Source: Paenibacillus sp. YN15 (GTDB taxonomy: Bacteria > Bacillota > Bacilli > Paenibacillales > NBRC-103111). Taken from it: DNA of 64,000 bases. Positions 33,256 to 41,610 of the stretch are shown one piece after another. Numbering within the stretch: position 1 is the stretch's first letter; every line of letters begins with the position of its first letter. A model generated the notes under the pieces. The model worked only from the letters and a program-made list of their open reading frames with translations, had not been told where the DNA came from and did no database searches. The stretch is taken from assembly GCF_003285005.1 (NCBI RefSeq), contig NZ_QMFA01000010.1, positions 99,968-163,967 of the forward strand. The letters are read 5' to 3'. The position numbers and the translations under genes were made by a program.

Positions 33256-33942
33256 TTGAGCAAGGATCAGGATTCGTCGACTCGGAAGGTTCTCCTGACC
33301 ATGATGAAAACCAAGGGCCCTTTGTCCGTCAGCGAGATGGCAAAGCGGCTTGGTGTGACGGAAATGGCGGTGAGACGGCATCTGAACACCATGGAACGGG
33401 ACGGTCTGATTGAAGCCACAATCTCCCGGCAGGCGATGGGACGGCCTTCGCATTTATATTCCCTCACAGTTTTGGCGGATGATCTGTTTCCGAAGAATTA
33501 TCATCTGCTGACCCTGGATCTTCTGGATGAATTGCTGACCCATGCCGGAGAGGAGCAGGTGAACCGGCTGTTCGAGGGGCGCAAGGAAAAGATGCTGGAT
33601 AAATACGCCGATCAGATGAAGGGCCAGACGCTGGAGGAACGGGTATCCGAGCTGACGGAGATCCAGAATGCCGGCGGTTATATGGCCAGTTGGGAAAAGA
33701 GCGATGACGGCGAATATATCCTGAACGAATACAACTGTCCGATTGCACAGGTGGCCATCCGATATGAGGAAGCCTGCAAATGCGAGCTGAACCTCTTCCG
33801 GACCTTGCTCCAGGCCGACGTGGAACGGACGGATTGCATGACCAAAGGCGCCTGCCGCTGCTCCTACCGGATCAAGCCGCATGAAGGCGGCGCGCCTGGC
33901 GAAACTGCCGAAACAAAGAACGACAGCTCCTCCTCTTCCTGA
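33256..33942 (+). CDS. HTH transcriptional regulator with Cys-rich effector end (SufR-like)
   Basis: A 228-residue regulator starting at TTG 33256 after GGAGGTGAAGGG. The N-terminal winged helix (about 10-75) reads VSEMAKRLGVTEMAVRRHLNTMERDGLI, DeoR/ArsR-like. A helical linker follows. The end carries cysteines in EYNCPIAQVA, EACKCELNLF, ERTDCMTKGACRCSYRI, a pattern shared with SufR-type and related regulators that hold an iron-sulfur cluster. It probably senses redox, iron or oxygen. No suf genes are close by. Its last codons (poly-Ser) are encoded within the terminator stem. Confidence 0.75.
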   Translation: MSKDQDSSTRKVLLTMMKTKGPLSVSEMAKRLGVTEMAVRRHLNTMERDGLIEATISRQAMGRPSHLYSLTVLADDLFPKNYHLLTLDLLDELLTHAGEEQVNRLFEGRKEKMLDKYADQMKGQTLEERVSELTEIQNAGGYMASWEKSDDGEYILNEYNCPIAQVAIRYEEACKCELNLFRTLLQADVERTDCMTKGACRCSYRIKPHEGGAPGETAETKNDSSSSS

Positions 33943-33964
33943 GGCGGTGGCTGTCGTTTTTTTT
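33919..33964 (+). terminator. Terminator overlapping the 3' end of the regulator gene
   Basis: AACGACAGC pairs with GCTGTCGTT (33950-33958), then a run of T. The stop codon lies in the loop. Confidence 0.8.
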
Positions 33965-33989
33965 CTTGAGGGGCTATCGCAGACGCTGG

Positions 33990-34168
33990 CCGGACTCATG
34001 ATCCGCTATTTTTCATTTTCGGACCTTTTTGAGCATTTCGCGGACCGACGATCCTTTATTGGTCGCTTGCAGCCTCCAAAAGGGCGGTTTTCCGCTGCAT
34101 AACGGATTCTCTGTCCGCTCAGCAGGAAATAGACCGATTTTTCGCAAAATAACGGAACCTCTGTCCGG
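33990..34168. repeat. Intergenic repeat module, same core as at 13.2 kb
   Basis: Two direct copies of CGGAC-x5-GATCCNNTATT begin at 33991 and 34041, exactly 50 bp apart. Two inverted copies (AACGGA-x5-CTGTCCG) begin at 34101 and 34151, again exactly 50 bp apart. The stretch 33965-34318 between convergent genes has no coding potential apart from this. Confidence 0.85.
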
Positions 34169-34318
34169 CAAGGCCCAGGCATCCTGCTCGTGCAGGCGGG
34201 TCTCCCGTAAGCTGAGTGTTACCCTCGCATACCTAAGCGCCGCCCATGCAGGGCGGAACGCACTCCCGCGCAGACTTTACATCTTCCCCGCAAGCTAAAG
34301 ACCGCCCCCGTAAGCTGC

Positions 34319-34981
34319 TCAGCGCCCCACCGGCGCTTCCTCTTCCGCCGGCCGCAACGCTTCGCGGATCTCCTCTGCCAGCCCGGCCGCCAGTTTCACC
34401 GCATCCGCGCCGCTAAAGCCGAGGGTAACCGCAGCGCAATCCAGGCAAACGGCAGCGCAGCCCGCCCGGATATATTCCGCCGCCTGGGCTCTTCCGATGC
34501 CTCCTGCGGCGATGAGCGGAATGTGGCCCAGCTCATGCCTGAGCTCCGCGGCATACCCAGGCCCCAGGGAAACGGCCGGAAACAGCCTGACGCCGCCTGC
34601 GCCGTACTTCCATGCTTTTATCACTTCCGTGGGAGTTGCCGCTCCGGCATAAACCGGCACCTTCACATCCTGGCCGAACCGGATCACCTTCTTGTCGATC
34701 CCCGGCGTAAACAGAAACGATGCGCCTGCCTCCAGCGCAGCCTTGGCATCGGCCGCGTCCAGGACGGCGCCTGCGCCGATCAGCGCTTTTTTGGGGAGCT
34801 GCTTGCGCAGGTCCTTGATCAGATAATACGCGCCCACTGTATTCAAAGGAATCTCCAAAGCGTGGATGCCGCCTTCGTACAGCCATTGTGCGGCGGCCGC
34901 CAGCCTGTCCCTGTCCGCCCCCCGCAGGGAGGCGATCATTCCCGTTTTTTTCAGCAATTCCGCGGCTTCTCCACGTTCCAT
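34319..34981 (-). CDS. KDPG/KHG aldolase-like protein lacking the Schiff-base lysine
   Basis: A 220-residue TIM-barrel protein of the Eda family. The second ATG (34981) is used because GGGAGG lies 9 nt upstream. The general-base Glu is present in ALEIPLNT (about 44) and the strands IGAGAVLDAADA, LFTPGID and PVYAGAATPTEV match the family. The FPA loop that in KDPG aldolase contains the Schiff-base Lys (KxFPA) reads GVRLFPAVSLGP here: Arg (codon AGG) replaces Lys. Either activity is altered or another Lys substitutes. Monocistronic, convergent with the Cys-rich regulator; no kdgK or uronate genes beside it. Confidence 0.8.
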   Translation of the reverse strand: MERGEAAELLKKTGMIASLRGADRDRLAAAAQWLYEGGIHALEIPLNTVGAYYLIKDLRKQLPKKALIGAGAVLDAADAKAALEAGASFLFTPGIDKKVIRFGQDVKVPVYAGAATPTEVIKAWKYGAGGVRLFPAVSLGPGYAAELRHELGHIPLIAAGGIGRAQAAEYIRAGCAAVCLDCAAVTLGFSGADAVKLAAGLAEEIREALRPAEEEAPVGR

Positions 34982-35086
34982 CGTCCCCATCCTCCCATTT
35001 TGCGCCGGATTTATGTCCCGGATGAGCCCATGATACCATTCCGGCAGGAATTTTTCACATTCATGGAGAAATTCTTCCGTTTTTGT

Positions 35087-35115
35087 GTGTCAAAATAAAA
35101 GATTCCACTTATAAT
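35087..35115 (+). promoter_or_regulatory. Promoter of the DUF948-YtxH-YueI operon
   Basis: GTGTCA (35087-35092), 17 bp, perfect TATAAT (35110-35115), 76 bp upstream of the first start. Confidence 0.55.
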
Positions 35116-35190
35116 GGAAGTACATTAGGCGTATGACCAGATGCTGGAGGCGGCCCACATCTGACGCGTAGAGAAACGGGGGAGTAGGCA

Positions 35191-35655
35191 ATGATCGTCC
35201 AAATCAGCGCGGCAGTTGCGGCAGCCGCATTTACAGCGCTCGTCATTTATCTTATCAGCTTCATTTTGTCGGCCAAACGGCTGATGGCGGAGGCCAACAA
35301 AACCCTGTCCGCCATCCAGGGCGAGCTGACGGCAGTCAGCCGCCAAAGCACCGATCTGATCGCGGCCAGCCGGCAGCTTGTGGAGAATGCCGACGAGAAG
35401 CTCCATGCGCTGGACCCTGTAGCCCGTTCGGTGAAAACCGCCGGCGAGGCAGTGGAGCAGGTTTCGGCATCGGTGAAGGAGGTGTCCGCAGCCGTTTCCC
35501 GGACCGCCTCCGGCGCGGCCAAGGCCAAAACCCAGCAGCGGCTGGGCGAAGCCCTGGAGCTGGTCTCTACGGGACTGCAGCTGTGGCAGAAGTGGCAGGA
35601 AGCGAGAAGTGCCAGACAAGCAAAACATGAATCCAAAACGGAAACGAAAGGATGA
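35191..35655 (+). CDS. DUF948-family membrane-anchored coiled-coil protein
   Basis: A 154-residue protein with one N-terminal membrane helix (about 5-28) and a long helical, heptad-patterned cytoplasmic part (KRLMAEANKTLSAIQGELTAVSRQSTDLI ... SVKEVSAAVSR). This is the usual build of DUF948 proteins, which in Bacilli are encoded next to YtxH proteins and are thought to be general-stress related. The next gene follows within 6 bp. Confidence 0.82.
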   Translation: MIVQISAAVAAAAFTALVIYLISFILSAKRLMAEANKTLSAIQGELTAVSRQSTDLIAASRQLVENADEKLHALDPVARSVKTAGEAVEQVSASVKEVSAAVSRTASGAAKAKTQQRLGEALELVSTGLQLWQKWQEARSARQAKHESKTETKG

Positions 35656-35661
35656 TTGGTT

Positions 35662-36084
35662 ATGGCTGAGAAGACTTCGGGCAAGAATTTTCTTATCGGC
35701 GCTGTTGTAGGAGGCGTGTTGGGAGCCATTACTGCTCTGGTGCTGGCGCCCAAGCCGGGCAAGGAATTGCGGGAGGACATCTCCCAGCAGGTGGACAAAA
35801 TCAGCGGCAAAACCGTGGAGCTGGCCGGAATCGTCGGCGACAAAACCACGGAGCTGGCCAAGGTAGTCGGCGCCCAAAGCGTGGAGCTGGCGGGCAAAGC
35901 CAGGGAAGTGGCTACCGTGATTGCAGATGCGGTGACAGAGGTTGTGGCCGATGAGGTCAGAGCGTGGAAGGAATCCCATGCCTCCCTGCCGGAGACAGCC
36001 ACTGCCGCTGAAGAAGCGGAGGCTGTTGCTGTGGAAGAGTCCGAACCGGCCCTCCCGGCTGCAGAGCCGACTGAAGAAAAGTAA
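35662..36084 (+). CDS. YtxH-domain general-stress-type protein
   Basis: A 140-residue protein. ATG 35662 follows AAAGGATG; the TTG at 35656 is too close to that site. The N-terminus has the YtxH signature: a Gly-rich membrane helix FLIGAVVGGVLGAITALVLAP then KPGKELREDI. The remainder is amphipathic helix with repeats (TVELAGIVGDKTTELAKVVGAQSVELAGKARE) and ends in an Ala/Glu tail. With DUF948 it forms a two-gene unit typical of Bacillales sigma-B or sporulation-type regulons, although no sigma-B promoter is evident here. Confidence 0.85.
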   Translation: MAEKTSGKNFLIGAVVGGVLGAITALVLAPKPGKELREDISQQVDKISGKTVELAGIVGDKTTELAKVVGAQSVELAGKAREVATVIADAVTEVVADEVRAWKESHASLPETATAAEEAEAVAVEESEPALPAAEPTEEK

Positions 36085-36170
36085 TCCCCGGCCTTGCCGG
36101 GTGATCCGCGGCGGCTTTTATGCCAAGAAGGGCTGAAGGCCGCCGACCTACATCACGAAGGAGGACGAGC

Positions 36171-36755
36171 ATGGCGGAGGAAAAAACGCAGACGCCGTTT
36201 TCGGGCTATTCCGGAAAAAGCGAGCTGGAGCGCACCCTTCAGACAGGCATCCAAGGCGCCCCGAGGTTGAAGCCGGAGGAAACCTCGCATTATCTGGGAG
36301 AGTTCCGGGAGCGGGTGCTGCGGGTTCTGACCAGGAGCCAGGTGGGAGAGTCCATCATCTACCCGGAGATAGAGGAGGCGCTGCATCATCCGAAGGCCAA
36401 GCTTATGGTGCTGCAAGGCGGGCAAATGGAGCAGGCCGTCTCCAAGTATCAAAAGCTGGCGGAGGCGAACGGCATTGTTGTTACATACCGCCGGGATGAG
36501 GAATTTACGGGAGAGATCGGTTTGGTGGTGGCATCGGGGGAAGCGGTGGACGCAGAAGAGGTGGATGTGGAATCCAGGCAGGAGCGGCTGGCCAAAAAAG
36601 GGCTGCCGGAGCAGCTGATCCGGGCTGCCGGCCAGGCGGTATGCAAGGACTGTTATGCCCGCATCCGCGAGGCCGCGCCGGAGGAGCTGAAGCACTACCG
36701 GCAGATGAATTCATTAAGCCGGCTCTTCGGGGAGAAGTGCCCGGGCCACGAATAG
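36171..36755 (+). CDS. YueI-family protein (DUF1694)
   Basis: A 194-residue cytoplasmic protein. ATG 36171 follows GGAGGACGAGC; the earlier frame from 36120 is non-coding. The family features are SELERTLQTGIQGAPRLKPEE, YLGEFRERVLRVLTRSQV and IYPEIEEALHHPKAKLMVL. A C-terminal addition (about 140-194) contains AVCKDCYARI and a second late Cys-Pro-Gly-His. Function unknown across the family. The last gene of the unit; it ends 1 bp from a convergent gene. Confidence 0.78.
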   Translation: MAEEKTQTPFSGYSGKSELERTLQTGIQGAPRLKPEETSHYLGEFRERVLRVLTRSQVGESIIYPEIEEALHHPKAKLMVLQGGQMEQAVSKYQKLAEANGIVVTYRRDEEFTGEIGLVVASGEAVDAEEVDVESRQERLAKKGLPEQLIRAAGQAVCKDCYARIREAAPEELKHYRQMNSLSRLFGEKCPGHE

Positions 36756-36756
36756 C

Positions 36757-37896
36757 TTACCATTTGGAGGGGTCGATGGTGCTGATGTCGATCCCTTCCC
36801 AAATATTTTTGATGGTGATGGCAGGGTCGTCAAAGGCCAGCCATGCAGTAGGCAGATACCGTTCGCCGTATTCGCTGGAGGGTTTGTTGATGATCTGATT
36901 ATCCTTGACCAGCACGGTGGAGGAGCCGCCGTCCAGATTGGCTGCAATAATCGCCCCCCGCTCCAGGAACAGCTGCTGGATCTCATACAGGGTAACGCCG
37001 ATGCTGTGGGTTTGCCTGCCGTCGATGATGGCGAACATGATGGTGCCGTCGGCGGTTTGGGCCATGGCAGTGCGGGGGGCGACGCCCCAGCCGTCCGCGG
37101 CGTTCTTGATCTGGCCTTCGCCGTTGACGATGAAGCGGGGAGAGAAGGTCACCGCCTCGGACATGTTCATTTTCAGCAGCTCTTCCGCCGAATATTTGCC
37201 CGCAATCATTTTTCCGTCGGCGTCGATGCCCACCACGTGCAGCTTGGTGGTTTTATCCGCATCCAGGTAGAAGATTTTTCCTCCGGACATGACAATACCG
37301 GCAGGCTGGAAGCCGTTGCCCTTCCATTCCGGGTCTGCAAAGCCGCCGCCGTTGACGCCGGCCAAAGCGCCGGTCCGCTTCACCATGGCGGATACCTTTT
37401 CGCCTTTGTCCACCTTGCCCGGAACCACGATGCGCAGCTTCTTCGGATCACGGACGTGGAGGATGTATCCTTTATAATAGCCGTAAGCGCCTTTGCCCTC
37501 CACCTCCTCCACCTCGAGAAGCTCTTTCTTCACTTGCTCGGGCTGAACGTCTGCGGCGGCCGGAATAACGGGCTCCTGCACAATCGGAGTTTCGGCGTAT
37601 TCGTCGAAACGTTTCCAGTACGCGTCCACCCGTTTCTTTAATTCCGCCTCGCCAACCAGGTACTTGCCCCAGTGGCGGTGCTGGGTAGTAATCAGGGTAT
37701 CCACCATAATATTGCGGTATTGGGTCCCCCATGGCGTCAGATAGAACCATATGGCGAATCCGCCGGCCAGGACGAATCCTGTCAAGGCTGTGCGTGTCAG
37801 GATGCGCACAAAGGGATGGCGCTTTTTCTTGCGGGGGGCCTTGCGGGCCTGAGTACGGGCGCTTGGGGCCGTCTGCGGTTGTGAAGGGGTTGGCAT
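36757..37896 (-). CDS. Membrane-anchored phosphodiester glycosidase (NAGPA domain)
   Basis: A 379-residue protein. The second ATG (37896) is preferred: GGAGGAA lies 10 nt upstream, while the first ATG (37905) is only 2 nt from it. A basic, Pro-rich cytoplasmic tail precedes one membrane helix (about 37-57). The outer part has a linker and then the NAGPA domain (about 150-365): ALAGVNGGGFADP, SPRFIVNGEGQI, PRTAMAQTADGTIMFAIIDGR and ANLDGGSSTVLV. Homologues act on exopolysaccharide or wall phosphodiester-linked sugars. Single gene. Confidence 0.85.
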   Translation of the reverse strand: MPTPSQPQTAPSARTQARKAPRKKKRHPFVRILTRTALTGFVLAGGFAIWFYLTPWGTQYRNIMVDTLITTQHRHWGKYLVGEAELKKRVDAYWKRFDEYAETPIVQEPVIPAAADVQPEQVKKELLEVEEVEGKGAYGYYKGYILHVRDPKKLRIVVPGKVDKGEKVSAMVKRTGALAGVNGGGFADPEWKGNGFQPAGIVMSGGKIFYLDADKTTKLHVVGIDADGKMIAGKYSAEELLKMNMSEAVTFSPRFIVNGEGQIKNAADGWGVAPRTAMAQTADGTIMFAIIDGRQTHSIGVTLYEIQQLFLERGAIIAANLDGGSSTVLVKDNQIINKPSSEYGERYLPTAWLAFDDPAITIKNIWEGIDISTIDPSKW

Positions 37897-38018
37897 AGGG
37901 TACATTTCCTCCGATCTATCCTGCAAAACCAAGTCCCAAGCCGAAGCCGGACAAGGCTGTGGACAGCGTTGCATATTCAACTACTATACGGCATAGGCAT
38001 GCCAAAGGTTGCATTTGG

Positions 38019-38879
38019 CTACACCCGGCAGGAGTGGCCCATATGCAGCCGGTCCTGGCGGTAGTCCGTGGGAGCCAGGCCGTACCACTTCTTGAATTGC
38101 TTCGAGAAATACAGGGCGTCCGGGAAGCCTACCGAAGCCGCCACCTGCTCTACCGTAAGGGGCTCGCCCAACAGCAGCCGCGCCCGCTCCATGCGGATTT
38201 TCAGCAGGAATTGCATGGGGGACATGCCCGTATGCCGCTTGAACATTTTGGACAAGTGGGTGCGGTGGTAGCCCAGGGTTTGCGCCATATGCTCAATGGA
38301 AATCTGCTGGGAATACTGCAGAGTCAGCCAGCGGATGGCCTGCTCCACCTGCCGGGTAATCTGCGCCTCCGGTTCAGGGGCGCTGGCTTCGGAACGCTGT
38401 CTGCTGCCAACCAGCTCCGCCAGAATCAGGCGCAGCCATCCGGAGGCCTGCAGATCGCAGGAGGGCTCGCCCTTGCCCAGCACCCGCTCGATCCGGCGGA
38501 ACAGGGAGCTTGTTTTGGGGCTGTAGGGATTCTGGATCACCGGCGATTGGGGAGAGATGCAGAGCCGCGCCAGCAGCTCGTCCACATGGCCACCCTTGTA
38601 GCCGATCCAACGGTATGCCCAAGGGGATTCCGGGTCGGCGTCATAGCGGACCAGCTCTCCCGGATAAATAAAGAACGCCGCCCCCGCCTCCAGCCGGTAT
38701 TCCTTGCCCAGGCAATGGAACACTCCGCTCCCGGACAGGACATAATGGAGCAGGTGATGGCTGTGCACCAATGGTCCCACCTTGTGGTCGGCGGAGGTTT
38801 GGGAGTGCCCGCTAAACAGAACGGACAGCTCGTCTCTGGACGGATACGGGTTAATGGATGCACCATAATTCAGATCCAT
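38019..38879 (-). CDS. AraC-family sugar-responsive regulator
   Basis: A 286-residue regulator. ATG 38879 follows AAAGGCGG. The N-terminal cupin (about 10-145) has the sugar-sensing pattern VGPLVHSHHLLHYVLSGSG ... FFIYPGELVRYDAD. The C-terminal double HTH (about 180-280) has SIEHMAQTLGYHRTHLSKMFK and ASVGFPDALYFSKQFKKWYG. Similar proteins control alpha-galactoside genes in Bacillales. It lies divergent from bdbC and, beyond that, the GH4 glycosidase, a plausible target. Confidence 0.85.
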   Translation of the reverse strand: MDLNYGASINPYPSRDELSVLFSGHSQTSADHKVGPLVHSHHLLHYVLSGSGVFHCLGKEYRLEAGAAFFIYPGELVRYDADPESPWAYRWIGYKGGHVDELLARLCISPQSPVIQNPYSPKTSSLFRRIERVLGKGEPSCDLQASGWLRLILAELVGSRQRSEASAPEPEAQITRQVEQAIRWLTLQYSQQISIEHMAQTLGYHRTHLSKMFKRHTGMSPMQFLLKIRMERARLLLGEPLTVEQVAASVGFPDALYFSKQFKKWYGLAPTDYRQDRLHMGHSCRV

Positions 38880-39019
38880 ACAAAACCGCCTTTCTTCAGC
38901 ATCGGGAGGGCTTGCAGCGGCCTGCCGCCGCACAGCTTGCCCGATCGGACTTCTTCCTTCATGATGCAGGAACAGAAGCCAGAAATCAAGACTCGATTGA
39001 CATTGAAGGAGGAATACCT

Positions 39020-39466
39020 GTGAATCGCTTCTGGAAAAATAACGGGCTTCAGCTGGCATGGGTAGTCGCGCTGGTGGCCACTCTGGGCAGTCTCTATTTA
39101 TCGGAAATTCTGGGGTACAATCCGTGCAAGCTCTGCTGGATTCAGCGGATTTTTATGTACCCGCTGGTTATTCTGCTGGGCATCGCCGCCCTCAAGCGGG
39201 ACAACAAGATCACCACCTATGTGCTGGCGCTGAGCATCCCGGGGGGCTTGGTCTCCCTCTACCACTACCTGTATATCAAAACCGACTGGTTCAAGGCCGC
39301 CTCCAGCTTCTGCCAGGAGAATCCCTGCGACTTCGATTACATCAACTGGTTCGGCTTTATTACCATTCCGTTCATGGCGCTGACGGCTTTTGTGCTCATT
39401 ACCGTTATTTGCTTCCTTCTGCGCCGGGCTGTGCGCAACAGCGATGGACTACATTTCTCCATGTAG
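39020..39466 (+). CDS. bdbC: Disulfide bond formation protein, BdbC/DsbB type
   Basis: A 148-residue four-helix membrane oxidase passing electrons from a thiol oxidase to quinone. GTG 39020 follows GGAGGAATACCT. Both redox pairs are present: CKLCW (about 36-40) at the end of helix 1 and CQENPC (about 97-102) in the second outer loop. Normally paired with BdbD, which is not adjacent here. The neighbouring sugar genes do not explain its position. Confidence 0.88.
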   Translation: MNRFWKNNGLQLAWVVALVATLGSLYLSEILGYNPCKLCWIQRIFMYPLVILLGIAALKRDNKITTYVLALSIPGGLVSLYHYLYIKTDWFKAASSFCQENPCDFDYINWFGFITIPFMALTAFVLITVICFLLRRAVRNSDGLHFSM

Positions 39467-39569
39467 AAGTGGCTTCCTTCCATAGTGAAAAGGCTTCGGC
39501 TGCGGTATAGTAGACCTGTAAAGGCTACCGGCCGGAGCCTATTTTTCCATCTGGAGGGTGTTTATTCAC

Positions 39570-40868
39570 ATGTCCAAAATTACGTTTCTGGGTGCAGGCA
39601 GCACAGTATTTGCCAAGAATGTACTGGGGGATTGTATGCTGACCCCGGCTTTGCAGGATTTTGAGCTGGCTTTGTTCGATATCGATCTGGAAAGACTGAA
39701 GGATTCGGAGAACATGCTGCTGAATCTGAAAAAGACGGTGAACAGCGGCTGCCGGGTGAAAGCGTATACCGACCGCAAGGAAGCCCTCCGGGGAGCCAAG
39801 TATGTGGTCAACGCCATTCAGGTGGGCGGCTATGAGCCCTGTACGGTGACCGACTTCGAGATTCCCAAAAAGTACGGCCTGCGCCAGACCATTGCCGATA
39901 CGCTGGGCATCGGGGGGATTTTCCGCAACCTGCGCACCATTCCGGTGATGATGGATTTTGCCGCGGATATGCGGGAGGTTTGTCCGGACGCGTGGTTCCT
40001 GAACTACACCAACCCCATGGCGGTGCTTACCAATGCGATGATTACCATGGGCGGCATCAAATCGGTTGGCCTGTGCCATAGCGTGCAGGTGTGCGTGCCC
40101 CACCTGTTCCGCGATCTGGAGATGGACGATGCGGGCGTGCAGTGGAAAATTGCCGGCATCAACCACATGGCGTGGCTGCTGGAGGTAACGAAGGACGGCA
40201 AGGATCTGTATCCCGAGATCAAGGCCCGGGCCCGCGAGAAGCAGAAAACAAGCCACAAGGATATGGTCCGTTACGAAATGATGCTGCGCTTCGGCTATTA
40301 TATTACCGAATCCTCCGAGCATAATGCGGAGTACCATCCGTATTTCATCAAGCGCAACTATCCGGAGCTGATCGAACGATTCAACATTCCGCTGGATGAG
40401 TACCCGCGCCGGTGCGTCAACCAGATTGAGAAGTGGAAAACCATGCGGGCGGAAATGGTCAACAACAAGAATCTGGAGCATTGCCGTTCCCGGGAATATG
40501 CCTCCTTCATCCTGGAAGCCATGGAAACCGACCAGCCCTACAAAATCGGCGGCAATGTGATCAACACGGGGCTGATTCCCAACCTGCCCAAGGAAGCCTG
40601 CGTAGAGGTTCCCTGCCTGGTGGACAAAAGCGGCATCACACCTACCTATGTAGGCGATCTGCCGCCGCAGCTGGCTGCTCTGAACCGGACCAACATCAAT
40701 ACCCAACTGCTGACCCTTGAGGCGGCCCGGACCCTCAAAAAGGAGCATATCTATCATGCGGCTCTCCTGGACCCGCACACCTCCGCCGAGCTGTCCATCG
40801 ATGATATCGTCGCCATGTGCGATGACCTGATCGCCGCCCACGGCGACTGGCTGCCTGCCTTCAAGTAA
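39570..40868 (+). CDS. melA: GH4-family alpha-galactosidase/6-phospho-glycosidase (MelA-like)
   Basis: A 432-residue NAD- and Mn-dependent glycosidase. ATG 39570 follows GGAGGGTG. The N-terminal Rossmann motif is ITFLGAGSTVFAKN. Substrate and metal motifs are FLNYTNPMAVLTNA, GLCHSVQ (metal Cys, about 174) and GINHMAWLL (metal His, about 202). The lack of a phosphate-binding Arg/Lys cluster typical of 6-phospho enzymes, and NYTNPM followed by CHSVQ, favour a MelA-type alpha-galactosidase or a galacturonidase; the exact substrate is uncertain. It is probably regulated by the AraC protein upstream. A weak TATAGT box lies at 39506. Confidence 0.85.
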   Translation: MSKITFLGAGSTVFAKNVLGDCMLTPALQDFELALFDIDLERLKDSENMLLNLKKTVNSGCRVKAYTDRKEALRGAKYVVNAIQVGGYEPCTVTDFEIPKKYGLRQTIADTLGIGGIFRNLRTIPVMMDFAADMREVCPDAWFLNYTNPMAVLTNAMITMGGIKSVGLCHSVQVCVPHLFRDLEMDDAGVQWKIAGINHMAWLLEVTKDGKDLYPEIKARAREKQKTSHKDMVRYEMMLRFGYYITESSEHNAEYHPYFIKRNYPELIERFNIPLDEYPRRCVNQIEKWKTMRAEMVNNKNLEHCRSREYASFILEAMETDQPYKIGGNVINTGLIPNLPKEACVEVPCLVDKSGITPTYVGDLPPQLAALNRTNINTQLLTLEAARTLKKEHIYHAALLDPHTSAELSIDDIVAMCDDLIAAHGDWLPAFK

Positions 40869-40901
40869 AGAATATGAACGCCGCGTCTGCGGCGGGAACG
40901 T

Positions 40902-40942
40902 AAAAACCCCTGACCGCCCGTTGGAGCGGATCAGGGGTTTTT
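40902..40942. terminator. Bidirectional terminator between melA and the DinB gene
   Basis: AAAAACCCCTGA pairs with TCAGGGGTTTTT (40931-40942), giving A- and T-flanked stems in both directions. Confidence 0.85.
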
Positions 40943-40946
40943 GGGA

Positions 40947-41438
40947 TTAATCGAACTGGATGGTCCAGGCCTCCTGCATTCTCCGCAGCTGGACAATCTG
41001 GCCGGTATGGAACAGATCATGGGGAATCCACCCGACAAGATGATCCTCCAGAGGCTGGCCATCGAAGGGACGGCTCAAATCCTCATCCGTCAGGGTCCCC
41101 AGAGCCTTGCGCAGTCTGGCGGCAATCTCCTCCGTACGCTTCAGACATGCCTGCCAATCCGCCTCGTCGGCCTCCGGATTGTTCCCGAAGGTATCCAGAT
41201 TGGTTTTGACGGAGGTCTCAAAAGGGGCCCCCTCCAGCTTGACGGCCAGCCGCTCATTGTAAAAATTCAGGTGGTTGGCCAGCTGGCGGATGCTGTTCCC
41301 GCCTGAAGGCGGCTTCCATACGGACTGCGCCGCCGTCGTCCCCTTCAGAGCGGATTCCAGCGTAACGCACCAGCCGCCCTCCGCGTTCCAGCTTTGATCC
41401 CGTAAGGCAAGAAAAATGGACATCCGGTTTGTGGACAT
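40947..41438 (-). CDS. DinB-family putative metal-dependent thiol transferase
   Basis: A 163-residue four-helix protein of the DinB/YfiT superfamily. The three metal-binding histidines fit IRQLANHLNFYN (about 54) and HDLFHTGQIVQLRR (about 139 and 143). Family members act as thiol-dependent S-transferases (bacillithiol-linked in Firmicutes) or are uncharacterised damage-inducible proteins. A single gene; the substrate is unknown. Confidence 0.8.
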   Translation of the reverse strand: MSTNRMSIFLALRDQSWNAEGGWCVTLESALKGTTAAQSVWKPPSGGNSIRQLANHLNFYNERLAVKLEGAPFETSVKTNLDTFGNNPEADEADWQACLKRTEEIAARLRKALGTLTDEDLSRPFDGQPLEDHLVGWIPHDLFHTGQIVQLRRMQEAWTIQFD

Positions 41439-41610
41439 AAATCATTTCCTCCTCGGCTTTTGAATTGGTATAGTGGAAAATAAAGAGGTCAACTGATATT
41501 TGTTTGTAACCCCCTAATTTAAATAAGGTGGTTACTTGGGCTCTTTTACTGTACCACAGGGAAAACATTCCTGCAAGCCCGAAAGATAGAGAGGATGAAG
41601 GGGTTTGGAT

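Noticed and set aside
39525..40841. 438-codon minus-strand open frame opposite melA
   Set aside because: Shadow of a well-conserved GH4 gene.
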